Of a stretch of DNA of 64,000 nt, positions 47,525 to 55,622 are shown one piece after another (within the stretch, counting starts at the first letter, position 1; the number at the start of each line of letters is the position of its first letter). A program made the translations under genes and the position numbers. Source of the DNA: Aquilaria yunnanensis. Its lineage: Eukaryota; Streptophyta; Magnoliopsida; Malvales; Thymelaeaceae. The notes under the pieces were generated by a model that worked only from the letters and a program-made list of their open reading frames with translations, was not told where the DNA came from and made no database searches. The DNA is taken from assembly GCA_039654915.1 (NCBI GenBank), contig CM077599.1, positions 21,079,501 through 21,143,500 of the forward strand, written 5' to 3'.

Positions 47525-48180
47525 ATTTTTTAGAGCCTCTGCGATAAGAACTCTCCTATTGTTGAAGGGAAAATTTGATAATTTTGAGGTTAAGGGTCCT
47601 ACCTTAGAACCTCGACGATAGGAACTCTCCTATCGCTTGAAATAAAATTGATTGTTTTGAGGTTAAGGGTCCTACCTTAGAACCTCGACGATAGGAACTC
47701 TCCTATCGTTTGAAGGAAAATTGATGATTTTGAAGTTAAGGGTCCTACCTTAGAACCTCGACGATATGAACTCTCCTATCGTTTGAAGTAAAATTGATGA
47801 TTTTGAGGTTAAGTTTCCTACCTTAGAACCTCGACGATAGGAACTCTCATATCGTTTGAAGGAAAATTGATGATTTTGAGGTTAAGGGCCCTACCTTAGA
47901 ACCTCGACGATAGGAACTCTCCTATCGTTTGAAGGAAAATTGTTTGAACGAGGTTAAGGGTCCTACCTTAGAACCTCGACGATAGGAACTCTCCTATCGT
48001 TTGAAGGAAAATTGATGATTTTGAGGTTAAGGGCCCTACCTTAGAACCTCGACGATAGGAACTCTCCTATCGTTTGAAGGAAAATTGATTGTTTTGAGGT
48101 TAAGGGTCCTACCTTAGAACCTCGACGATAGGAACTCTCCTATCGTTTGAAGGAAAATTGATGATTTTGATCGATTGAGT
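47525..48180 (-). repeat. Tandem array A, 73-bp monomer
   Basis: The word CTCGACGATA recurs at 47611, 47684, 47757, 47830, 47903, 47975, 48048 and 48121 (spacing 72-73), plus a diverged first unit near 47530. Each monomer has two inverted repeats: GAGGTTAAGG/CCTTAGAACCTC and CGATAGGA/TCCTATCG. Confidence 0.95.
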
Positions 48181-49290
48181 GAGGTTTAAGGAAAGGTCCT
48201 TAGAACCTCTAACGATAGGAAAGGTTCTATCGTTGTAAGATGGACTGAATGATTGATTGTTTGTTTGAGGTTTAAGGAAAGGTCCTTAGAACCTCTAACG
48301 ATAGGAAAGGTTCTATCGTTGTAAGATGGACTGAATGATTGATTGTTTGTTTGAGGTTTAAGAAAAGGTCCTTAGAACCTCTAACGATAGGAAAGGTTCT
48401 ATCGTTGTAAGATGGACTGAATGATTGATTGTTTGTTTGAGGTTTAAGGAAAAGTCCTTAGAACCTCTAACGATAGGAAATGTTCTATCGTTGTAAGATG
48501 GACTGAATGATTGATTGTTTGTTTGAGGTTAAGGAAAGGTCTTTAGAACCTCTAACGATAGAAAAGGTTCTATCGTTGTAAGATGGACTGAATGATTGAT
48601 TGTTTGTTTGAGGTTAAGGAAAGGTCCTTAGAACCTCTAACGATAGGAAAGGTTCTATCGTTGTAAGATGGACTGAATGATTGATTGTTTGTTTGAGGTT
48701 AAGGAAAGGTCCTTAGAACCTCTAACGATAGGAAAAGTTCTATCGTTGTAAGATGGACTGAATGATTGATTGTTTGTTTGAGGTTTAAGGAAATGTCCTT
48801 AGAACCTCTAACGATAGGAAAGGTTCTATCGTTGTAAGATGGACTGAATGATTGATTGTTTGTTTGAGGTTTAAGGAAAGGTCCTTAGAACCTCTAACGA
48901 TAGGAAAGGTTCTATCGTTGTAAGATGGACTGAATGATTGATTGTTTGTTTGAGGTTAAGGAAAGGTCCTTAGAACCTCTAACGATAGGAAAGGTTCTAT
49001 CGTTGTAAGATGGACTGATTGATTGATTGTTTGTTTGAGGTTTAAGGAAAGGTCCTTAGAACCTCTAACGATAGGAAAGGTTCTATCGTTGTAAGATGGA
49101 CTGAATGATTGATTGTTTGTTTGAGGTTTAAGGAAAGGTCCTTAGAACCTCTAACGATAGGCAAGGTTCTATCGTTGTAAGATAGACTGAATGATTGATT
49201 GTTTATTTGTTTAAGGTTAAGGAAAGGTCCTTAGAACCTCTAACGATAGGAAAGGTTCTATCGTTGTAAGATGGACTGAATGATTGATTG
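48181..49290 (-). repeat. Tandem array B, 85-86-bp monomer
   Basis: Thirteen units marked by CTCTAACGATAG at 48207, 48293, 48379, 48465, 48550, 48635, 48720, 48806, 48892, 48977, 49063, 49149 and 49238. Monomers are nearly identical. Each keeps the two-hairpin layout of array A: GAGGTTTAAGG/CCTTAGAACCTC and AACGATAG/CTATCGTT. Confidence 0.95.
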
Positions 49291-49520
49291 ATCTCGAGGC
49301 AAAGGTTCTATCCTTAAAACCTCGGATTGATTGATTGATTTCGAGGCAAAGGTTCCTTCCTTAAAACCCCGATTATGAAAATTGATTATTTTCGAGGCAA
49401 AGTTTCCATCCTTAAAACCCCGATGATGAAAATTGATTGTTTTCGAGGCAAAGGTTCCATCCTTAAAACCCCGATGATGAAAATTGATTTTGAGGCTAAG
49501 GAGCTTTCCTTAGGACCTCG
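49291..49520 (-). repeat. Tandem array C, ~50-bp monomer
   Basis: Five diverged units beginning CGAGGCAAAGG (or TGAGGCTAAGG) at 49295, 49342, 49393, 49444 and 49491. They share the GAGG...CCTT...CCTCG theme with arrays A and B. Confidence 0.85.
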
Positions 49521-50040
49521 AGCGAAATTTATATGAAAGCAATTGAAATTGGAATAATTTTCTTCGAAAGTGTGAATTTTCATAATAGGCGAGCGCAAAG
49601 AATTAGGCTTCGATAAAACGAGTTAATCTTGATGATGACAATAATACTAACAAATTATGTAAAGGGAACGGATGTTTGGAATCAATATTCAAGGTTCATC
49701 TAATATTTTCTTCAGTAAATATAGATTCCCTTGTGAGATATGTCATCCGAATAAGGTTAAAGCTTAACTACCCCAAAATGTTATGCCTAGTAGACCTAAT
49801 AGGATGCGTCTCAAGAGTAATAAAAATTACTCTTTACTCAGCCATTCCAACCTAAAGGCATTGTCCCATGGTTTTAATATCAGCATGGACGAAACTATCT
49901 TATAAGATAAAAAAAAAGAAATTCCCTGAAAGAAAAACTAAAACACGAAAGAAAATGCTGATAATAAAACTAAAGGACAAGCAAAACGGATCGGATCACT
50001 TCTTCTTCCACAATACTTCAACAGGGTGAGTAGAGGACCA
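49521..50040 (-). other. Spacer between LOG-like gene and arrays
   Basis: Probable 3' untranslated region of the LOG-like gene and element; no ORF or repeat supported. Confidence 0.4.
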
Positions 50041-50670
50041 TTATGGGAGTGAACTGGTCGGGAAAGACTGTCGTGTCCAGTCTATCTGAATCATTGCTGG
50101 ATCTGGTTCAGGAACAAAAGCTTGTATTTTATCTAACAATTCTTCAGCAGTTGTTGCGGATATTATGATTCGCCGTGCTACTCTTGATATGAAATTCTTC
50201 TGCATAGCATAATCCATAAAAGCTATCAGACCTGTAAAGAAATTGTTAACATTTAAAAGCCCAATGGGTTTCTTATGCAAATTAAGTTGGGCCATGGAAG
50301 CAATTTGAAAGACTTCTCCCAATGTGCCAAAATCACCTGGTAGAGCGATAAAAGCATCAGCATTTAAAAGCATTTGTAACACACGCTCTTGCAAATTTTT
50401 AACCACTAATTCTTCTCCAATCGTGCCCCCAGAAATAAATTTCAGAGGTCCAGGGATAATGCCCAGAACTTGACTTCCTCCTAGAGATGCTGCTGATGCT
50501 ACACCTCCCATTAATCCGACACTACCTCCTCCATAAACTAAATGTATTTTTCGCTCAGCTAATACTCTACCCAAATGGTTGGCTGCTTTTAAATACTCTT
50601 CATCTTTTCCAGGAAAAGCCCCAGAAAATACACAAATACTTCGGGATTTACGAGTTGGGGTTTTCTCCAT
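50041..50670 (-). CDS. LOG-like: LOG-like cytokinin riboside 5'-monophosphate phosphoribohydrolase carried by the Ogre element
   Basis: Intact 209-codon frame from ATG at 50668-50670; the longer upstream frame adds an unlikely leader. The LOG family releases active cytokinin from its riboside monophosphate in the cytosol. Visible features: C-V-F-S-G at residues 13-17, the nucleotide-binding Y-G-G-G-S-V-G-L-M-G at 46-55, E-R at 95-96 (family M-H-E-R-K), and the P-G-G-x-G-T-x-x-E signature at 111-119 read as P-G-D-F-G-T-L-G-E. The catalytic Arg and Glu are present, but a Gly is Asp and the Lys after Arg is Val, so activity may be altered. Plant LOG genes normally have several introns; this copy has none, implying capture through RNA. 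It is downstream of pol in the same orientation, after four finger-protein units, with its own TATA box. Confidence 0.9.
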   Translation of the reverse strand: MEKTPTRKSRSICVFSGAFPGKDEEYLKAANHLGRVLAERKIHLVYGGGSVGLMGGVASAASLGGSQVLGIIPGPLKFISGGTIGEELVVKNLQERVLQMLLNADAFIALPGDFGTLGEVFQIASMAQLNLHKKPIGLLNVNNFFTGLIAFMDYAMQKNFISRVARRIIISATTAEELLDKIQAFVPEPDPAMIQIDWTRQSFPTSSLP

Positions 50671-50702
50671 TCCTATCCTTATCCTTGTGAGAAAAGAGGA
50701 TA

Positions 50703-50710
50703 TATTTATA
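50703..50710 (-). promoter_or_regulatory. TATA box of the LOG-like gene
   Basis: TATAAATA 33 bp upstream of the ATG, in the context TTATCTCTTCATCTCTATAAATA, closely similar to the segment before unit D (TTATCCTTTCATCACTATAAATA). Spacing would place the start of transcription almost at the ATG. Confidence 0.55.
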
Positions 50711-50796
50711 GAGATGAAGAGATAAGGCAATAATTTTATTTTCAAGAATGGATACATTATTGCCAGCTATTCACAGTAGTCACGAGTATGACTCTG

Positions 50797-51214
50797 GTCA
50801 GGTATGGGTACACTATCGTTAAAAGAGGAGGAAAATTTTCAAAATAGCTGCTAGCATGTACAGTAGTCACTACTGTAGCTTACGTCAGGAGTAGGTACGT
50901 GATTGTTGGAAGAGAAGAAAAATTTCAAAAGTGGCAGCTATATACAGTAGTCCGTGTCAGGAGTGGGTACATTATTGCCAAAGGAGAAGGAAAATTTCGA
51001 AAGCGACAGCTAGCATGTACAGTATCGTGACTATGGCTCATGTCAGGAGTGGATACATTATCGCCGAAAGGGGAGGAAAATTTCAAAAGCGACAGCTAGC
51101 ACGTACAGTAATCGTGACTTTGGTTCACGTCAGGAGTGGATACATTATTACCAAAAGGGGAGGAAAATTTCAAAAGCGACAGCTAGCACGTACAGTAATC
51201 GTGACTTTGATCCT
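50797..51214 (-). repeat. Tandem array between unit D and LOG, ~86-bp monomer
   Basis: GTCAGG-type starts at 50797, 50884, 50956, 51042 and 51129, with a final diverged unit near 51215. Spacing is 86-87 with one of 72. Each unit carries GAAAATTTCAAAAGCGACAG, GCTAGCAYGTACAGTA and a near-invariant GGTACATTA-type segment. Single copies of a related sequence lie between the finger units, so the array expanded only here. Confidence 0.85.
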
Positions 51215-51257
51215 CGTCTTCCACTGGCTTTGTGTCCAGTAATGGCTTCAATGCTTT

Positions 51258-51806
51258 CTATGAATCGGTGATTTGCATCCCATCCAGTTTTCTCACAAAC
51301 TGGCAAACTGGGTCGTTTAAAGTCAGATTCCCAAGACTATAACGATCTCATTCTTTTTGGAAAATTATCCATAATCCAACAACCTCAAATTGCACTATTC
51401 CGCAAGAATGCGCTTCAAGAACCTCTCGAATATCTTCCAGAGATTCCTTACGCAAGCCATTCTTGATGAATTTTATTCTATCATTACGATTTCTGGTGAT
51501 CACTCCTGGAGAACGACATTTATTGCCGCAAATCCACCATCCACAATTATGACAAACGCCTAGCCTCTTTGCTCTTCTCTTTTTGGCATAAGCACTTTTA
51601 CCAAAGCCGGGCATACGGGGAAAGAACGCATCTGGAACTTCACCAGCCGAACGAACTTTAGCTTCGATTAGCCATCGCACATTATCAGGAATGCCTTTGT
51701 GCATAAATAGTTGGAATCGTTCACATCTAGCTTGATAAACCTTTTTAAGAACATTTATTGGGAAAGAAGGGAAATATTTTCATAGAGCAGAAAGAGAAGG
51801 CTCCAT
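51258..51806 (-). pseudogene. Finger-protein unit D (pseudogene)
   Basis: Frame from ATG at 51804-51806 (M-E-P-S-L-S-A-L) with the same length as unit C (182 codons plus stop). It is broken by two TGA codons, at codon 9 (51780-51782) and at 51348-51350. The second replaces an Arg conserved in the other units, and both are consistent with CGA to TGA. The finger remains C-x2-C-x4-C-x3-C (V-C-H-N-C-G-W-W-I-C-G-N-K-C). It ends M-Q-I-T-D-S, showing the longer family C-terminus. Confidence 0.8.
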
Positions 51807-51913
51807 TGATGAATGAGGCATTTAAGAGAAAAAGAAAGAAATTAGTGATTGTAGGAAACGGAAATAACTGACTTTGGGAGTTATGGAGTACCGTATCCAG
51901 AAGGAAGAACACG

Positions 51914-51921
51914 TATTTATA
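51914..51921 (-). promoter_or_regulatory. TATA box before unit D
   Basis: TATAAATA, about 108 bp upstream of the unit D ATG, within a segment repeated before units B, C and LOG. Confidence 0.5.
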
Positions 51922-52070
51922 GTGATGAAAGGATAATGCGTTTATTACACTTACGGAAGTAAGTACATTATTGCCAAAAGAAAAGAAAAATGACAGCTTA
52001 TATGTACAGCAATCATGACTGTGGCTCTCATCTTCCACTAGTTTATGTCTAGTAACGACTTCAATGCCTT

Positions 52071-52619
52071 CTATAAGTCGGGGATTTGCTTCCCATCCAG
52101 TTTTCTCGCAAACTGGCAAACAGGGTCATTAAAAGTTAGATTTCCAAGACTGTAACGATCCTGTTCTTTACGGAAAGTCCACCATAAATCCATAATTTCC
52201 CATTGCACTATTTCACAAGAATGTGTTTCAAAAGTTAATAGGATATCATCCAAAGATTCCTTACGCAGGCCATTCTTGATGAATTTTCTTTTATCTTCAT
52301 GATTTCTGGAGATCATCCCTAAAGAACGACATTTAGTATCGCAATTCCATCGTCCACATTTACGACAAACACCTAGCCTCTTTGCTCTTCGCTTTTTGGC
52401 ATAAGCGCTTTTACCAAAGCCGGGCATACGGGGAAAGAACGCATCTGGGACTTCACCAGCCGACCGAACCTTAGCTTCAATTAACCACCGCACATTATCA
52501 GGAATACCTTTGTGCATAAATACTCTGAATCGTTCGCATCTAGGTTGATAAATCCTTTTAAGAACATTTTTTGGGAGGGAAGGAAAATGCTTTCGCAGGG
52601 TGGAAAGAAAAGATTCCAT
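52071..52619 (-). CDS. Finger-protein unit C, basic Cys-rich protein
   Basis: 182-aa frame. I chose the ATG at 52617-52619 (M-E-S-F-L-S-T-L-R-K-H-F) because it aligns with the starts of units A, B and D; an upstream ATG at 52724 would translate the repeated leader. Features: helical N-terminus, G-K-S-A-Y-A-K-K-R-R-A-K basic stretch near residues 70-80, then finger V-C-R-K-C-G-R-W-N-C-D-T-K-C near 84-97, then a helical C-terminus ending Q-I-P-D-L. Likely a nucleic-acid-binding protein; family not firmly recognised. Confidence 0.7.
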   Translation of the reverse strand: MESFLSTLRKHFPSLPKNVLKRIYQPRCERFRVFMHKGIPDNVRWLIEAKVRSAGEVPDAFFPRMPGFGKSAYAKKRRAKRLGVCRKCGRWNCDTKCRSLGMISRNHEDKRKFIKNGLRKESLDDILLTFETHSCEIVQWEIMDLWWTFRKEQDRYSLGNLTFNDPVCQFARKLDGKQIPDL

Positions 52620-52726
52620 TGATGAAAGAGGAATTTGAGAAGAAAGGAAGAAATTAGTTATTGTAAGAAACGGAAATAACTGACTGTGAGAGTCACGGGG
52701 TACCGTATCCAGAAAGAAGAACACAC

Positions 52727-52733
52727 ATTTATA
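52727..52733 (-). promoter_or_regulatory. TATA box before unit C
   Basis: TATAAAT about 108 bp upstream of the unit C ATG, same spacing as in unit D. Confidence 0.45.
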
Positions 52734-52895
52734 CGGTGAAAGGATAACGTGTTTATTACGCTTACAGAGGCAAGTACATTATTATCAATAGAAAAGACAA
52801 ATGACAGCTTATATGCACAGCAATAATGTCTGTGGCTTTCATCTTCCACTAGTTTATGTCCAGTAATGGCTTTAATGCCTTCATAAGTCGGGGAT

Positions 52896-53429
52896 TTACT
52901 TCCCATCTAGTTTTCTTACAAGCTGGCAAACAGGATCATTTACAATTAGATTTTGGGGACTGTAACGGTCTCGTTCTTTATGGTAAGTTCTCCATAAACT
53001 GACTATTTCGCGTTGTACTATTCCACAAGAATGCGTTTCAAGAGTCCCTCGTATATCCTCCAGAGATTCCTTACGCAGGCCATTCTTAATGAATTTTCTT
53101 TTATCTTCACGATTTCTGGAGATGTATCCTAAAGAGCGGCATTTAGTATTACAATTCCATCGTCCGCATTCATAACAGACATCTAGCCTCTTTGCTCTTC
53201 GCTTTTTGGCATAAGCGCTCTTACCTAGGCCGGGCATACGAGGCTTAAATGCATCTGGAACTTTACCAGCCAAACGGACCTTAGCCTCAATTATCCACTG
53301 TACATTGTCGGGAATGCCTTTGCGTGTAAAAACTCTGATTCTTTCACATCTAGCAAGGTAGATCTTTTTAAGAACTTTTAGTGGGAGGGAAGGAAAGTAT
53401 TTTCGCAGTACAGAAAGAGTAGAATCCAT
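52896..53429 (-). CDS. Finger-protein unit B, basic Cys-rich protein
   Basis: 177-aa intact frame from ATG at 53427-53429 (M-D-S-T-L-S-V-L-R-K-Y-F). Basic run Y-A-K-K-R-R-A-K-R-L precedes the finger V-C-Y-E-C-G-R-W-N-C-N-T-K-C, spacing C-x2-C-x4-C-x3-C. The frame stops at TAA where unit C has CAA; the five codons that follow still read I-P-D-L and a stop, so the shorter C-terminus is derived. Conserved length and motif across diverged copies argue that the protein was once under selection. Function is inferred as nucleic-acid binding only. Confidence 0.7.
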   Translation of the reverse strand: MDSTLSVLRKYFPSLPLKVLKKIYLARCERIRVFTRKGIPDNVQWIIEAKVRLAGKVPDAFKPRMPGLGKSAYAKKRRAKRLDVCYECGRWNCNTKCRSLGYISRNREDKRKFIKNGLRKESLEDIRGTLETHSCGIVQREIVSLWRTYHKERDRYSPQNLIVNDPVCQLVRKLDGK

Positions 53430-53562
53430 TGATGAGAGAAGAATTTGAGAGAAGAATTTGAGAGAAGAGGGAAATGAATCAGTTATTGCAGGAAACTGGA
53501 ATAACCGATTTTAGAAGTCACGGGGTATCTTATCTGCTATTTAATCAGAAGGAAGAACACGC

Positions 53563-53569
53563 ATTTATA
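53563..53569 (-). promoter_or_regulatory. TATA box before unit B
   Basis: TATAAAT about 134 bp upstream of the ATG; the leader here is lengthened by a short GAGAAGAATTT duplication near 53440-53460. Confidence 0.45.
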
Positions 53570-53746
53570 ATGATGAAAAGGGATAACGTGTCGATTACAC
53601 TTAGGGGAGCATGTACATCTGTCAAAAGAAAATGCAAATTTTTCCAAATATAACAAACTGTATGTACAGTAATTGTGACTGTGGCTCACATCTTCCACTG
53701 GTTTTACGTCCAGTAACGGCATTAACGGCTTCTATGAGTCGAGGAT

Positions 53747-54280
53747 CTACTTCCCATCCAGCTTTCTTACAAGCCGGCAAACAGGGTCGTTTAAAGTCAA
53801 ATTCCCGGGACTGTAACGGTCTCGTTCTTCATGAAAAATACTCCATAAATCAAGAATTTCACGTTGCACAGATCCACAAGAATGCGTCTCAAGAGTCAAT
53901 TGGATATCATCCAATGAGTCCTTACTCAAGCCATTCTTGATGAACCGTATTTTATCTTCTCGATTATTGGAGATCATTCCTAAAGAACGACACCTAGTCT
54001 TACAAGTCCACCTACCACATTTATGGCAGACTTGTAATCTTTTCGCTCTTCTTTTTCTGGCATAAGAACTTTTGCCAACACCAGGCATGTAAGATGCAAA
54101 TGTCTCTGGGATTTCACCTGCTAGACGAACCTTGGCTTCGATTAACCACCGTACATCTTCAGGTATTCCTTTGTGCATCAGAGCTCTTAATCGTTCACAG
54201 CGAACTCGGTAGATCTTTTTTAGGATGTTCATTGGGAGAGAAGGGAAATATTTTTGCAAGGCGGAAAAAGTAGGATCCAT
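53747..54280 (-). CDS. Finger-protein unit A, basic Cys-rich protein
   Basis: 177-aa intact frame from ATG at 54278-54280 (M-D-P-T-F-S-A-L-Q-K-Y-F), the first accessory gene after pol. Basic stretch S-S-Y-A-R-K-R-R-A-K-R-L at residues 71-82, finger cysteines at 85, 88, 93 and 97, further conserved Cys near 135 and 167. A TAG ends it five codons before the family end. Unlike units B-D there is no TATA segment upstream: homology to the other leaders ends near 54385, where an inverted repeat of the start-codon region begins. The motif pattern resembles small cysteine-rich proteins of some filamentous plant RNA viruses, a resemblance by eye only. Confidence 0.7.
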   Translation of the reverse strand: MDPTFSALQKYFPSLPMNILKKIYRVRCERLRALMHKGIPEDVRWLIEAKVRLAGEIPETFASYMPGVGKSSYARKRRAKRLQVCHKCGRWTCKTRCRSLGMISNNREDKIRFIKNGLSKDSLDDIQLTLETHSCGSVQREILDLWSIFHEERDRYSPGNLTLNDPVCRLVRKLDGK

Positions 54281-54405
54281 TTTCTAGGAGGAAGTAAAAG
54301 AAAGAAGGGGTGAAGGAATCAGTTATTATGGGCAACTGAGAGAACCGACTTGAGAGTCACGGAGTACCGTATCCGCCGTTTAACCGGAAAAATGGATCCT
54401 ACTTT
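54267..54405 (-). other. 17-bp inverted repeat enclosing the unit A leader
   Basis: AAAGTAGGATCCATTTT at 54267-54283 and its perfect complement at 54389-54405, 105 bp apart. The inner arm contains the ATG of unit A, so the RNA could fold over its own start codon. Confidence 0.8.
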
Positions 54406-55622
54406 ATTTTAGTATCATAGATATTTCTTATCTTTGATATCTCATCAGGCATGACATTGATCCAGTCCTTCATTATTGAATCCATTGTCTGCTTTCGACG
54501 ACAATATTTCTCGATATCCGCGCTTATCTTTGACCATAGCTATTTCTTATCTTGGATACCGCTAAGATGGCGTCAATTCTGTCCATCCCGGTGTAGCCTC
54601 GATTATTGAATTGATTACCAGGATTTTGACAATGTTGTCTACTTTATCCTTGAATTGCTGATGGGGTTGGGTCCACTATATCAGCTGTGCATTCAGCGGT
54701 AGATTGGTAAAAGCGGATGTCACTGAGATGTCAGCTTATACTGCTGTGACTATGCGGTGGATACGCTTCCCATTTGATCCTTGTTCTGTATGCCATGCAT
54801 GCATGATGTGAAATGCGTGAATGCAGAGCATGTGTAACTGATGGATTTATTTTTTTATATCTTTGCTTTACTGGATCCTCTTTGTAACTGCCTTCTATCG
54901 TTGAATCTCTTTATGCTTTCCAACTGTTGTCCATTGTTTCGCTTTCCAGCTGTTGTTCATTGTCTCGCTTTCCAGCTATTGTCCATTGTCTCAAAAGCCT
55001 AACTCTTTTCAAAAATCTTCTTTCCTTGATTTGTTCTTAAATTTTGGCTTCAATTTCCTTAATGTCCGCCTCGTACTTTATGCCTCTCTGGATAATTGTC
55101 CCTGTTGAGATATTCGTGAGTATGATTCTTTCTTGCTGACATGGACATGTTAAGATTTTTGAAGCGATCATTCAGGCTACCACCAAGGCTATCTCCCAAA
55201 GATTTGTTACTCCTTCTTCTTTGTTAGCCTGTGTTCTGTGCCGCTCGCAAAGCAGGACTTCAATCTTATCTGTTTTAATTCATAAAGCTTATCAAAGTAA
55301 TCTACAGTCTTTGTTTTTTTTTTCTAAGTTTTAATTATTACTATTCTTCCTTCAAAAGTCACAATTTATTGCACACTTAAGGTTAGTAGGAATGTGAGAT
55401 TTGAAGGAAAAGAACTGGATAAAAGCGACTTTAAAAAAATGTGAGAATCAAAGGCAAGCTAAAGAGAATTGGCTTTTTATTTATGTGTAAGAGAATATAA
55501 AAATCTTGGGTACAGATAGATAATGAAAGTGTAAGGGAAGAAAGATCTCCTTGACAACTTTGATCAAATAAACTTTGGTAACTCTGTATCCACTTCTTCC
55601 CTTCTGTCCGAAAATGTCTTCA
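54406..55622 (-). other. Spacer between pol and the accessory units
   Basis: No ORF supported. A 26-bp unit (GCTTTCCARCTRTTGTYCAT...) is repeated three times at 54915, 54941 and 54967. The rest is unstructured. Confidence 0.5.

Noticed and set aside
47525..49290. Regular repeats with dyads resembling a CRISPR array
   Set aside because: Units are contiguous near-identical monomers without unique spacers, inside a plant retroelement; they are satellite-type repeats.
50671..50757. Longer N-terminus for the LOG-like protein from the ATG at 50757
   Set aside because: It would include the TATA box and is not part of the LOG family; the ATG at 50670 gives normal length.
52620..52724. Longer N-terminus for finger unit C starting at 52724
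   Set aside because: The extra residues translate the repeated leader; the start at 52619 aligns with units A, B and D.
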